Shown: one piece after another, positions 56,359-64,000 of the stretch
Position numbering within the stretch: the stretch's first letter is position 1
Layout: every line of letters starts with the position of its first letter
From: Verrucosispora sp. NA02020
GTDB taxonomy: Bacteria; Actinomycetota; Actinomycetes; Mycobacteriales; Micromonosporaceae
NCBI RefSeq assembly: GCF_013364215.1
Contig: NZ_CP054923.1
Span: 1,984,001 to 2,048,000, forward strand
DNA length: 64,000 nt
Reading direction: 5' to 3'
Position numbers and translations under genes: made by a program
The notes under the pieces: generated by a model
Told to the model about the DNA's origin: nothing
The model's input: the letters and a program-made list of their open reading frames with translations, nothing else
Databases searched by the model: none

Positions 56359-58425
56359 TCAGCCGGTCAGGCTGGCCACTCCCGGCGGCAGGAAACGCTG
56401 ACCGGTGACCTGCTCACTGGTCCCGGTCCGGTCCAGGTACGGCGTGACGCCGCCCAGGTGGAACGGCCACCCGGCACCGAGGATCATGCACAGGTCGATG
56501 TCCTGCGCCTCGGCGACGACCCCCTCGTCCAGCATCAGCCGGATCTCCTGGGCCAGCGCGTCGAGCGCCTGCTGGCGTACCTGCTCCTCGGTGAGCGGCT
56601 GGTCGCCGACCACCAGCAGCTTCGCCACCTCGGCGTTGATCTCGTCGTCCACCACGATCGGCTGACCGGAGTCCGCGATCCGCTTCAGGTTCTCGCTGAC
56701 CGTGAACCGGTCCGGGAAGGCCGCGTGCAGGGTGCCGCCGACGTGGTGGGCGACGGCCGGGCCGACGAGCTGGAGCAGTGCCAGCGGTCGCATCGGCAGG
56801 CCCAGCGGGTCCAGCGCGCGGTTCGCCACCTCCAGCGGGGTGCCCGCGTCCACGGCGGCGAAGACGGTGCCGAGGAAGCGGGTGAGCAGCCGGTTGACCA
56901 CGAACGCCGGGGCGTCCTTCACCAGCACCGACGACTTCTTGAGCTGCTTGCCGACCGCGAAGGCGGTGGCCAGCGTGGCGTCGTCGGTCCGCTCGCCGCG
57001 GACGATCTCCAGCAGCGGCAGCACCGCGACCGGGTTGAAGAAGTGGAAGCCGACCACCCGCTCCGGGTGCTCCAGGTCCTCGGCCATCGCCGTGATCGAC
57101 AGCGACGAGGTGTTCGTCGCCAGCACCGCCTCCGCCGGGACGATCTTCTCCAGCTCGGCCCAGACCTGCTTCTTGACGGAGAGGTCCTCGAAGACGGCCT
57201 CGATGACGAAGTCGGCGTCCGCGAACGCGCTCTTGTCGACCGTGCCGCTCACCAGGCCGTACAGCTTGGCGGCGGTGCCCTTGTCCATCCGGCCCTTGCT
57301 GACGGCCTTCTCGATCTGGGTGTGCACGTAGCCGACGCCCTTGTCCACCCGAGCCTGGTCGAGGTCGGTGAGCACCACCGGCACCTGGAGACGGCGGGCG
57401 AACAGCAGCGCCAACTGACCGGCCATCAGGCCCGCGCCGACGATGCCGACCTTGGTCACCGGACGGGCCAGCCCCTTGTCCGGCGCGCCGGCCGGTCGCT
57501 TGGCCCGCCGCTGCACCAGGTCGAAGGCGTACAGGCCGCTGCGCAACTCCTCGGAGAAGACCAGGTCGGCCAGGGCCTCGTCCTCGGCGGCGGTGCCGGT
57601 GGCGAAGTCGGCGTCCTTCGCCGTCTCCAGCAGGTCCAACGCCCGGTACGCGGACGGGACCGCGCCGTGCAGCCGCTGGTCCAGGGTCTGCCGGGCGAAG
57701 TAGAGCACGCCCGCCCACATGTCCTTGTCGACCTCGGGCCGGGTGACGGTCACCTCGCCGCGCACCACCCCGGCGGCCCACTCCAGCGACCGCTCCAGGA
57801 AGTCGGCCGGCTCCAGCAGCACGTCGGCGATGCCCAGCTCGGCGGCCTGCTTCGGCTTGAGCATCTTGTTCTGCATCAACGGGTTCTGGATGATCACCTG
57901 GGTGGCGGCCGGGATGCCGATCAGGTTCGGCAGGAGCTGGGTGCCGCCCCAACCCGGGATCAGGCCGAGGGACACCTCGGGCAGGGCCAGCGCCGCCGCG
58001 CCGCCGGAGAGCGTCCGGTAGTGGCAGTGCAGGGCCAGCTCCAGGCCGCCGCCCATCGCCGCCCCGTTGACGAAGGCGAAGGTCGGAACCGGGCTGTCCT
58101 TGAGCCGGGCGAAGACCCGGTGCCCCAGCCGGCCGATCTCCAGCGCCTGCGCCCGGTCCGCCAGCAGCGGCAGACTGGTGATGTCCGCGCCGACACAGAA
58201 GATGTACGGCTTGCCGGTCACCGCGATGAACGCCGGATCGGCCGCCAGCGCGGCGCTGATCGCCTCGTCCAGGCTGGTGAGGCCGCCCGGGCCGAAGGTG
58301 TTCGGCTTGGTGTGGTCGAATCCGTTGTCGAGGGTGATCAGGGCGGCCGGGCGGTCCAGCCCGGGCACGTTCACCTGACGCAGCAGCGCCCTGGTGACCA
58401 CCTCGTTCGGTGCCGCAAGGCTCAT
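56359..58425 (-). CDS. fadB: Fatty acid oxidation multifunctional enzyme (FadB)
   Basis: A 688-residue enoyl-CoA hydratase/3-hydroxyacyl-CoA dehydrogenase. The N-terminal crotonase domain (1-270) has the oxyanion loops GKPYIFCVGADIT and NGAAMGGGLELALH, with conserved Glu residues in GLELA and PEVSLGLIPGWGG. The NAD-binding domain (about 310-490) starts VTKVGIVGAGLMAGQLALLFARR and continues to FHFFNPVAVLPLLEIV; two C-terminal 3HCDH domains follow. ATG at 58425 overlaps the stop of fadA (ATGA). Together they make the trifunctional beta-oxidation complex. Confidence 0.93.
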   Translation of the reverse strand: MSLAAPNEVVTRALLRQVNVPGLDRPAALITLDNGFDHTKPNTFGPGGLTSLDEAISAALAADPAFIAVTGKPYIFCVGADITSLPLLADRAQALEIGRLGHRVFARLKDSPVPTFAFVNGAAMGGGLELALHCHYRTLSGGAAALALPEVSLGLIPGWGGTQLLPNLIGIPAATQVIIQNPLMQNKMLKPKQAAELGIADVLLEPADFLERSLEWAAGVVRGEVTVTRPEVDKDMWAGVLYFARQTLDQRLHGAVPSAYRALDLLETAKDADFATGTAAEDEALADLVFSEELRSGLYAFDLVQRRAKRPAGAPDKGLARPVTKVGIVGAGLMAGQLALLFARRLQVPVVLTDLDQARVDKGVGYVHTQIEKAVSKGRMDKGTAAKLYGLVSGTVDKSAFADADFVIEAVFEDLSVKKQVWAELEKIVPAEAVLATNTSSLSITAMAEDLEHPERVVGFHFFNPVAVLPLLEIVRGERTDDATLATAFAVGKQLKKSSVLVKDAPAFVVNRLLTRFLGTVFAAVDAGTPLEVANRALDPLGLPMRPLALLQLVGPAVAHHVGGTLHAAFPDRFTVSENLKRIADSGQPIVVDDEINAEVAKLLVVGDQPLTEEQVRQQALDALAQEIRLMLDEGVVAEAQDIDLCMILGAGWPFHLGGVTPYLDRTGTSEQVTGQRFLPPGVASLTG

Positions 58426-59618
58426 TTGTCTCCACCCTCCCAGTGCGGGTTCTCCCAGATGACCGTGCCGCCCATGCCGATGCCGATGCACATCGCGGTG
58501 AGGCCGTAGCGGACCTCCGGGTGCTCGGCGAACTGCCGGGCGAGCTGGGTCATCAGCCGTACGCCGGAGGAGGCGAGCGGGTGCCCGATGGCGATCGCGC
58601 CGCCCCACTGGTTGACCCGGGGGTCGTCGTCGGCGATGCCGAAATGGTCGAGGAAGGCGAGCACCTGCACGGCGAACGCCTCGTTCAGCTCGAACAGGCC
58701 GATGTCGTCGATGGTCAGGCCGGCGATGCGCAGCGCCTTCTCGGTCGACGGGATCGGACCCACGCCCATCACCTCGGGCTCGACGCCGACGAAGCCGTAC
58801 GACACCAGCCGCATGGCGATCGGCAGGCCCAGCTCACGGGCGACGTCCTCGGCGACCAGCAGGCTGGCGGTCGCGCCGTCGTTCAGCCCGGCCGCGTTGC
58901 CCGCGGTCACCTTGCCGTGCGGGCGGAACGGGGTCTTGAGCGTGGCCAGCTTCTCCAGGGAGGTGTCCCGGGGCGCCTCGTCCACGGTCGCCAGGCCCCA
59001 GCCGGTCTCCGGATCGCGGACCGCCACCGACACCAGGTCGTCCTGCAACTTGCCGTCGGCGTACGCCTTCGCGGTCTTCTGCTGCGAGGCGAGGGCGAAC
59101 GCGTCGGTGCGCTCCTTGGTGATGTGCGGGACCCGGTCGTGCAGGTTCTCCGCGGTGGAGCCCATCACCAGCGCGGACGGGTCGACCAGCTTCTCCGCGA
59201 CGATGCGCGGGTTCGGGTCGACGCCCTCGCCCATCGGGTGGCGGCCCATGTGCTCGACACCGCCGGCGATCGCGACGTCGTACGCGCCCACGGCGATGCC
59301 GCTGGCGACGGTGGTCACCGCGGTCATCGCACCGGCGCACATCCGGTCGATGGCGAAGCCGGGCACCGTCTTGGGCAGGCCGGCCAGCAACGCGGCGGTA
59401 CGGCCGATGGTCAGGCCCTGGTCACCGGTCTGGGTGGTGGCGGCGATGGCCACCTCCTCGACCCGTTCCGGGGGGAGCTGCGGGTTGCGGCGCAGCAGTT
59501 CGCGGATGCATCGGATCACCAGGTCGTCGGCGCGGGTGTTGGCGTACATCCCACCCGCCTTGCCGAACGGGGTGCGGACGCCGTCCACGAAGACGACATC
59601 CCGAACTTCACGGGGCAC
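58422..59618 (-). CDS. fadA: Acetyl-CoA acyltransferase (thiolase, FadA)
   Basis: A 398-residue thiolase completing each beta-oxidation cycle. Catalytic residues: nucleophilic Cys in DRMCAGAMTAV (about residue 93), His in GGAIAIGHPLASSG and second Cys in AMCIGIGMGG. GTG at 59618 follows AGGAGG. Operon with fadB. Possible operator palindromes lie upstream (59631-59642, 59658-59669). Confidence 0.94.
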   Translation of the reverse strand: MPREVRDVVFVDGVRTPFGKAGGMYANTRADDLVIRCIRELLRRNPQLPPERVEEVAIAATTQTGDQGLTIGRTAALLAGLPKTVPGFAIDRMCAGAMTAVTTVASGIAVGAYDVAIAGGVEHMGRHPMGEGVDPNPRIVAEKLVDPSALVMGSTAENLHDRVPHITKERTDAFALASQQKTAKAYADGKLQDDLVSVAVRDPETGWGLATVDEAPRDTSLEKLATLKTPFRPHGKVTAGNAAGLNDGATASLLVAEDVARELGLPIAMRLVSYGFVGVEPEVMGVGPIPSTEKALRIAGLTIDDIGLFELNEAFAVQVLAFLDHFGIADDDPRVNQWGGAIAIGHPLASSGVRLMTQLARQFAEHPEVRYGLTAMCIGIGMGGTVIWENPHWEGGDK

Positions 59619-59630
59619 TTGAGCCTCCTA

Positions 59631-59669
59631 GCCAGCACTGGCGTTTCCCCCGAATGCTACTCGCCAGTA
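59631..59669. promoter_or_regulatory. Possible fadA operators
   Basis: Two imperfect palindromes upstream of fadA: GCCAGCACTGGC (59631-59642) and TACTCGCCAGTA (59658-59669). They could bind a fatty-acyl-CoA-responsive TetR or GntR regulator. No regulator gene is nearby. Confidence 0.35.
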
Positions 59670-59698
59670 ATAACCAGTGCCGCCGTCCCCACTGTGGC

Positions 59699-59731
59699 CC
59701 ACCCCACACCCACCCCACACCCACCCCACAC
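59699..59731. repeat. Tandem 11-base repeat, three copies
   Basis: CCACCCCACAC occurs three times without change. It belongs to the C-rich belt beside family B hairpin copy 2. Confidence 0.85.
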
Positions 59732-59751
59732 CCGTCCTCGCCCCCGCCCCC

Positions 59752-59801
59752 ACCGCTCTCGCCGACGGCCGCTCTCACCGCTCTCGCCGACGGCCGCTCT
59801 C
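59752..59801. repeat. Tandem 25-base repeat, two perfect copies
   Basis: The unit begins ACCGCTCTCGCCGACG and ends GGCCGCTCTC; copies are 59752-59776 and 59777-59801. It runs directly into the family B hairpin. Confidence 0.85.
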
Positions 59802-59862
59802 GTTGATCAAGAGGTTTGCGTCGGCGAACGGCCGCCCGCCGGACGCAAACCTCTTGATCAAC
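59802..59862. repeat. Dispersed hairpin repeat (family B), copy 2
   Basis: Perfect 21-base arms (59802-59822 and 59842-59862) with core GATCAAGAGGTTTGCGTC and a 19-base loop. It lies just past the stop of the RNase D gene and probably ends its transcript. Confidence 0.85.
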
Positions 59863-59868
59863 CGCGGG

Positions 59869-61224
59869 TCAGGCGGGTGGGGTGGGGGAGGCGGGGGGTG
59901 GGGGTGGGGGTGGGGCGGTCAGGGCTTCGGCCAGGTCGGGGAGGAGGAGGTCGATCTGCCAGTCCCGGGCGTGGTGGCTGCGGAGCGCCTCGGCGACGGT
60001 GTGTTCGGTGATCTCCTCGGGAGGCTGCCAGGCGACGCGGCGGATGGTGTCCGGGGAGATCAGGTTCTCCGGCGGCAGATGGTGCGCGCCGGCCACCCGC
60101 AGCACCACCTCACGGGAACGGGCCAGCCGGGCGGCGGCGGCCGGGTCCCGTTCGGCCCACCGGTGCGGCGGTGGCGGGCCCTCCACCGTCGGCGTCACCG
60201 GCAACTCGTCGTCCGGCAACTGCCGGGCGTCGTCCAGCGCCGTCAGCCAGGTCCGCGCCAGCCGGCGTACCGACCGACCGCCGAAACCGGGCAGGGTGAG
60301 CAGCGTCTTCTCGTCCTTCGGGTCCAGCTCGGCGGCGGCCACGATGGCCGAGTCGGGCAGGACCCGCCCCGGTGCCGCATCCCGACGGGCGGCGATCTGG
60401 TCGCGGGCGTACCAGAGGGAGCGCACCCGGGCCTGCGCCCGCGCTCCGCGTACCCGGTGGATGCCGGAGGTGCGCCGCCACGGGTCGGCCCGGACCCGGG
60501 GTGGACGGTCCCCGCTGTTCACCAGCGCAGCGAACTCCTCGGCCGCCCACGCGGACTTGCCCTGCCGGGACAGTTCCGCGTCGAGCGCGTCCCGCAGGTC
60601 GGTCAGCAGCTCCACGTCCAGGGCGGCGTAGGTGAGCCAGGACTCCGGCAACGGCCGGCTGGACCAGTCCGCCGCCGAGTGGTGCTTCTCCAGGCTGAAC
60701 CCGAGCAACTGCTCGGTGAGCGCGGCCAGGCCGACCCGCTCGAACCCGGCCAGCCGGGCGGCCAGCTCGGTGTCGAACAGTCGGCGTGGTCGCAACCCCA
60801 GCTCGGCGAGGCAGGGCAGATCCTGGTTGGCCGCGTGCAGCACCCACTCCGTGTCGGCTATCGCCGCGTCGAGCGTGCTCAGGTCGGGTAGCGGCAACGG
60901 GTCGATCAGCACGGTGCCGGCGCCCTGGCGGCGCAACTGCACCAGGTACGCCCGTTGGCTGTAGCGGTAGCCGGAGGCGCGCTCGGCGTCCAGGGCCACC
61001 GGACCGGTGCCGGCCGCGAAACGGGCCACCACCTCGGTGAGTTGGTCCGGTGTCGCCACCGGTTCGGGAGTGCCCTCACGTGGGGCGGTCAACGGCACGG
61101 ACTCGCCGCCAGTGGGTTCGGTCCCCGCGTCCGACGGCTCCGGCCGCGCCGACGGCTCGTGGTGCGTGTCGTTTCCCGTACGGCTTGCGGCGGTCCGACG
61201 GCGCAGGGGTGGTTCGTCGGTCAC
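59869..61224 (-). CDS. RNase D-like 3'-5' exoribonuclease with HRDC
   Basis: A 451-residue exonuclease of the DEDD superfamily, which matures or degrades tRNA and other RNAs. The N-terminal 60 residues are disordered. The catalytic domain (about 65-225) shows VALDAERASGYRY (Asp, Glu), LHAANQDLPCLAELG (Asp) and YAALDVELL (Tyr, Asp). HRDC domain lies at about 255-335. The last residues are a run of prolines (PPPPPPPASPTPPA) encoded by a G-rich tract at 59878-59918, an unusual tail. GTG start at 61224. In the same order as in mycobacteria (RNase D, DUF3000, hemE). Confidence 0.87.
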   Translation of the reverse strand: MTDEPPLRRRTAASRTGNDTHHEPSARPEPSDAGTEPTGGESVPLTAPREGTPEPVATPDQLTEVVARFAAGTGPVALDAERASGYRYSQRAYLVQLRRQGAGTVLIDPLPLPDLSTLDAAIADTEWVLHAANQDLPCLAELGLRPRRLFDTELAARLAGFERVGLAALTEQLLGFSLEKHHSAADWSSRPLPESWLTYAALDVELLTDLRDALDAELSRQGKSAWAAEEFAALVNSGDRPPRVRADPWRRTSGIHRVRGARAQARVRSLWYARDQIAARRDAAPGRVLPDSAIVAAAELDPKDEKTLLTLPGFGGRSVRRLARTWLTALDDARQLPDDELPVTPTVEGPPPPHRWAERDPAAAARLARSREVVLRVAGAHHLPPENLISPDTIRRVAWQPPEEITEHTVAEALRSHHARDWQIDLLLPDLAEALTAPPPPPPPASPTPPA

Positions 61225-61315
61225 CTGGCAACCCTAGTGCGCCAATGGATCGTGCGGCGCGCACCCGCCCCGCCGCGTGTCGGCGGTTCGCCGCCTGGGT
61301 GCCGTACCGGCCCCG

Positions 61316-61888
61316 TCAACCGGCGGCCGCGGCGCGCCGCTCGGGCAGCGCGGTGACACCCGGCGGCGGCAGACCCGCCGTCGAGGCGAGCAGCGTGCAC
61401 CAGGCGTACAGGTGCGGGGTGAGCTCGATGCCGGTCGGGGTCCACGACGCGCGGATCTCGATGTCACAGGCGGCCGGCGGACCCGCCAGGTCGCCGAACC
61501 GGTTCGACGCCGTCTGGGTGATCGTGCCGCCGATCGCCCGGTGCCCGGCGTCGTGCGTCTCCAGCGCGTCGGTGAGCCAGGTCCAGGCCACCCCGGGCAG
61601 CAGCGGGTCGGTGGCCAGGTCGACCTCCAGCTCGGCGCTCACGTAGGTGACCAGTCGCAGAGTTCCCTGCCACCCCTCGTGGCCGGCGGGGTCGTGCAGC
61701 AGGATCAGCCGGGCGGTGGCCACCTCGTCACCGTCGCGCAGCACCGCCGCGGAGAGGGCGAAGGAGTACGGCGCCAGCCGCTGCGGCGCGCCGACCTCCT
61801 CCAGCACGATCTCCGGTCGAGGCGCCGACACCCGGAGCCCGGTGACCGCGCGGGCGAAGGTGTCCGGGAGCGCGATCTGGGCGGCCAT
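61316..61888 (-). CDS. DUF3000 protein
   Basis: A 190-residue actinobacterial protein of unknown function. The signature segments are LRPEIVLEEV-type near residue 25, LAPYSFALSAAVL, and LPGVAWTWLTDALE. It is conserved next to hemE and RNase D. ATG at 61888. Divergent from hemE. Confidence 0.85.
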   Translation of the reverse strand: MAAQIALPDTFARAVTGLRVSAPRPEIVLEEVGAPQRLAPYSFALSAAVLRDGDEVATARLILLHDPAGHEGWQGTLRLVTYVSAELEVDLATDPLLPGVAWTWLTDALETHDAGHRAIGGTITQTASNRFGDLAGPPAACDIEIRASWTPTGIELTPHLYAWCTLLASTAGLPPPGVTALPERRAAAAG

Positions 61889-61972
61889 GTTCGCAGCCTA
61901 AGCCGCCGCCCGGTTCCCGGCCCGGATGGCGCGCCGACGATCTCCCCACACGGGCGCGCTCCGCCCGCTTCT

Positions 61973-62028
61973 GTGTTAGCAGGGGTCCCCTGCACTACCG
62001 CAGGCGTTAGCAGGGGCCCTTCCTTGCA
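61973..62028. repeat. Family A-related repeat, variant copy 4
   Basis: Contains TAGCAGGGGTCCCCTGCAC (61977-61995) and AGGCGTTAGCAGGGGCCCTT (62002-62021) extending to CCTTGCAC. The second half is the reverse of the left arm and loop of copies 1-3. Here it sits between divergent genes (DUF3000 and hemE), not convergent ones, so it is not simply a shared terminator. Confidence 0.65.
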
Positions 62029-62087
62029 CGCCCGCTACGTCACAAAGCCGGCGGTGGGCGCGGGGTGGGGATCGGCCGCGTGGCACG

Positions 62088-63182
62088 ATGGCCGCGATGG
62101 CCACCGAGACCACGGGCGACGCCGCCCGAGACGACGCAACCCGCCCCGACGGGCCGGCCGACTCGCCCTTCGTGCGGGCGTGCCGCCGCCGGTCCGTCCC
62201 ACACACCCCGGTCTGGTTCATGCGCCAGGCCGGCCGCTCGCTGCCGGAGTACCGCCAGATCCGGGCCAACGTGGCGATGTTGGAGTCCTGCCGCCGCCCC
62301 GAGCTGGTCACCGAGATCACCATCCAGCCGGTACGCCGGCACCACGTGGACGCGGCGATCCTCTTCAGCGACATCGTGGTGCCGGTCGCCGCCGCCGGGG
62401 TCGACCTGGACATCGTGCCCGGGACCGGCCCGGTGGTGGCCGAACCGGTCCGCACCGCCGCCGACGTCGCGCGGATCCGACCCATCGACCGCAGCGACGT
62501 CGGGTACGTCGACGAGGCGGTCCGGATGCTGGTCAAGGAGTTGGGCGACACGCCGCTGATCGGCTTCGCCGGTGCCCCCTTCACGCTCGCCAGCTACCTG
62601 GTCGAGGGCGGGCCGTCGCGGACCCACGCCAAGACCAAGGCCCTGATGTACGGCGAGCCCGAGCTGTGGCACGCGCTGGCCGGCCGGCTGGCCGAGGTGA
62701 CGTTGGCCTTCCTGCGCGTACAGATCGAGGCCGGGGTCTCCGCCGTACAGCTCTTCGACTCCTGGGCCGGCGCGCTCTCCGAGGCCGACTACCGTCGCTT
62801 CGTGCTGCCCCACTCGACGGCCGTGCTCAGCGGGCTGGCCGACTCGGGTGTGCCCCGGATCCACTTCGGGGTGGGCACCGCCGAGCTGCTCGGCGCGATG
62901 GGCGAGGCCGGTGCCGACGTGGTCGGCGTGGACTGGCGTACGCCGCTGGACGTCGCGACCGGCCGGATCGGGCCGGACAAGGCCGTGCAGGGCAACCTCG
63001 ACCCGTGCCTGCTGTTCGCCCCGTGGCCGGTGATCGAGGCCGAGGTGCGGCGGATCCTCGACGAGGGCCGGGCCACCCCCGGGCACGTGTTCAACCTCGG
63101 CCACGGCGTCCTGCCGGAGACCGATCCGGAGGTGTTGACCCGGGTGGTCGCGCTGGTCCACGAGCTCTCCGCCCGGGACTGA
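62088..63182 (+). CDS. hemE: Uroporphyrinogen decarboxylase
   Basis: A 364-residue enzyme that decarboxylates uroporphyrinogen III to coproporphyrinogen III in heme synthesis. The signature [16 protein letters not shown] (with the two essential Arg) lies at about 42-57; the catalytic Asp is in [11 protein letters not shown], and [17 protein letters not shown] is present. The first 25 residues are an extension. ATG at 62088; ATG at 62097 possible. Adjoins the oxidase gene by five bases. Confidence 0.94.
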   Translation: MAAMATETTGDAARDDATRPDGPADSPFVRACRRRSVPHTPVWFMRQAGRSLPEYRQIRANVAMLESCRRPELVTEITIQPVRRHHVDAAILFSDIVVPVAAAGVDLDIVPGTGPVVAEPVRTAADVARIRPIDRSDVGYVDEAVRMLVKELGDTPLIGFAGAPFTLASYLVEGGPSRTHAKTKALMYGEPELWHALAGRLAEVTLAFLRVQIEAGVSAVQLFDSWAGALSEADYRRFVLPHSTAVLSGLADSGVPRIHFGVGTAELLGAMGEAGADVVGVDWRTPLDVATGRIGPDKAVQGNLDPCLLFAPWPVIEAEVRRILDEGRATPGHVFNLGHGVLPETDPEVLTRVVALVHELSARD

Positions 63183-63187
63183 CCGCC

Positions 63188-64000
63188 ATGGCGACGCGGT
63201 GGCGGGTGGCGGTGGTCGGCGGCGGCATCACCGGCCTGGCCGCCGCGCTGCGGTTGCGCGACCGGGCCCCCGAGGGCACCGAGATCACCGTGTACGAGCA
63301 GTCCGGCGCGCTCGGTGGCAAGCTGCGCACCGGCGAGCTGGCCGGCGGGCCGGTGGAGTTCGGCGCCGAGTCGTTCCTGATGCGGGACCCGGCCGGCGGT
63401 GAGTCGGCCGCGGTGACCCTGGTCCGCCGACTCGGGCTGGCCGACCGGATCGTGCACCCGACCGTCGGGCAGGCCGCCCTCGCCGTCGACGGCGGGCTGC
63501 GCCCGATCCCGGGCGGGACGCTGGTGGGCGTACCCGGGGATCTGGCGAAGGTGACGGCGGTGGCCCGGCCGACGCCGGAGGCCGACCACGACGGCGGTCG
63601 GCCGCTGCTCGGCCCGGGCGAGGACGTCGCCGTCGGCGCGCTGGTCCGCGCCCGCTTCGGCGACGAGGTGGTCGACCGGCTGGTCGACCCGATGCTCGGC
63701 GGCGTGTACGCCGGCCGCGCCGACGACCTCTCACTGGCCACCACCATGCCGGCGCTGGCCCGGGCGGCCCGGACGGAGCACACGCTGCTCGGTGCGGTAC
63801 GCGCGGCGCAGGCCGCCACCCCCCGCGCCCCCGGCGAGCCGGTCTTCGGCACCCTGGCCGGCGGACTGGGCACCCTGGTCGACGCCGCCGCGACGGCCGG
63901 CGGGGCGACCGTCCGGCGCAACGCGGCGGTCCGCGAACTGGCCCCGGTCGGCCCCGGTTGGCGGCTCACCGTCGGCCCCACCCGCGACCCGGAGCACGTC
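63188..64000 (+). CDS. hemY: Protoporphyrinogen oxidase (partial, cut by window)
   Basis: First 271 codons of an FAD-dependent coproporphyrinogen/protoporphyrinogen III oxidase; in actinobacteria this enzyme makes coproporphyrin III. The N-terminus has the FAD loop VVGGGITGLAAALRLR and GAESFLMRDP. The frame remains open to the last base. Start ATG 63188 is five bases after the hemE stop. Confidence 0.9.
   Translation, partial: MATRWRVAVVGGGITGLAAALRLRDRAPEGTEITVYEQSGALGGKLRTGELAGGPVEFGAESFLMRDPAGGESAAVTLVRRLGLADRIVHPTVGQAALAVDGGLRPIPGGTLVGVPGDLAKVTAVARPTPEADHDGGRPLLGPGEDVAVGALVRARFGDEVVDRLVDPMLGGVYAGRADDLSLATTMPALARAARTEHTLLGAVRAAQAATPRAPGEPVFGTLAGGLGTLVDAAATAGGATVRRNAAVRELAPVGPGWRLTVGPTRDPEHV

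Noticed and set aside
59699..59801. CRISPR-like array
   Set aside because: The repeats are contiguous without spacers, and no cas genes are nearby.

Overview
The window is 64 kb of very GC-rich DNA with dense genes, many GTG starts, frequent ATGA/GTGA/TGATG overlaps and little non-coding space. The gene set (HrdB-type principal sigma factor, IdeR, Spo0M, the DUF3039/DUF3099/DUF3710/DUF4193 small proteins, a DXS-dependent isoprenoid route) points to an actinomycete. The dispersed hairpin repeats and gene content look most like Micromonosporaceae (Micromonospora or Salinispora type). That assignment is by recognition, not by a database search. I see no rRNA, tRNA, CRISPR array or insertion sequence. 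The last gene (protoporphyrinogen oxidase) is cut by the window edge.

Region 1 (1-12 kb): a DUF5522 protein converges on ideR across a three-copy tandem repeat; then come a rhodanese, a lysine deacetylase (AcuC) next to a GNAT/acyl-CoA-synthetase-like lysine acetyltransferase, a group-2 sigma factor (SigB type), Spo0M, D-aminoacyl-tRNA deacylase with a methyltransferase, and a secreted subtilase. Region 2 (12-16 kb): a ferric-iron ABC importer behind a good IdeR iron box. Region 3 (16-38 kb): a housekeeping block whose order resembles, as I recall it, the Mycobacterium tuberculosis sigA-sigB-ideR/dut/ceoBC/dxs neighbourhood. It holds a HhH-GPD glycosylase, pseudouridine catabolism (psuG and a PfkB kinase), a helicase, principal sigma factor, inositol monophosphatase, LytR_C protein, DUF4193, dUTPase, DUF3710, an OB-fold protein, DUF3159, two TrkA-type potassium gating proteins divergent from a KimA/APC-type transporter, a TrmA-type methyltransferase and dxs.

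Region 4 (38-59.6 kb) looks like accessory material inserted between dxs and the RNase D/DUF3000/hemE block. It has a lipoprotein, three paralogous GT-C-like multi-pass membrane proteins of unknown function, a two-component system, a beta-propeller protein, a fatty acid beta-oxidation pair (fadA-fadB), and the most interesting unit, a GntR-regulated operon (43.4-49.7 kb). The operon encodes allophanate hydrolase, two different biuret/triuret-hydrolase-like cysteine hydrolases, an NCS2-like permease and an AtzH-like protein. Together these could take up triuret or biuret and break it down to ammonia and CO2. Region 5 (59.9-64 kb): RNase D, DUF3000, hemE and the start of hemG/hemY.

The most notable non-coding signals are at least three families of dispersed hairpin repeats, one of which supplies stop codons or a C-terminal tail to neighbouring genes, and a 188-bp block that is identical between the two sigma factor genes and looks like recent gene conversion.
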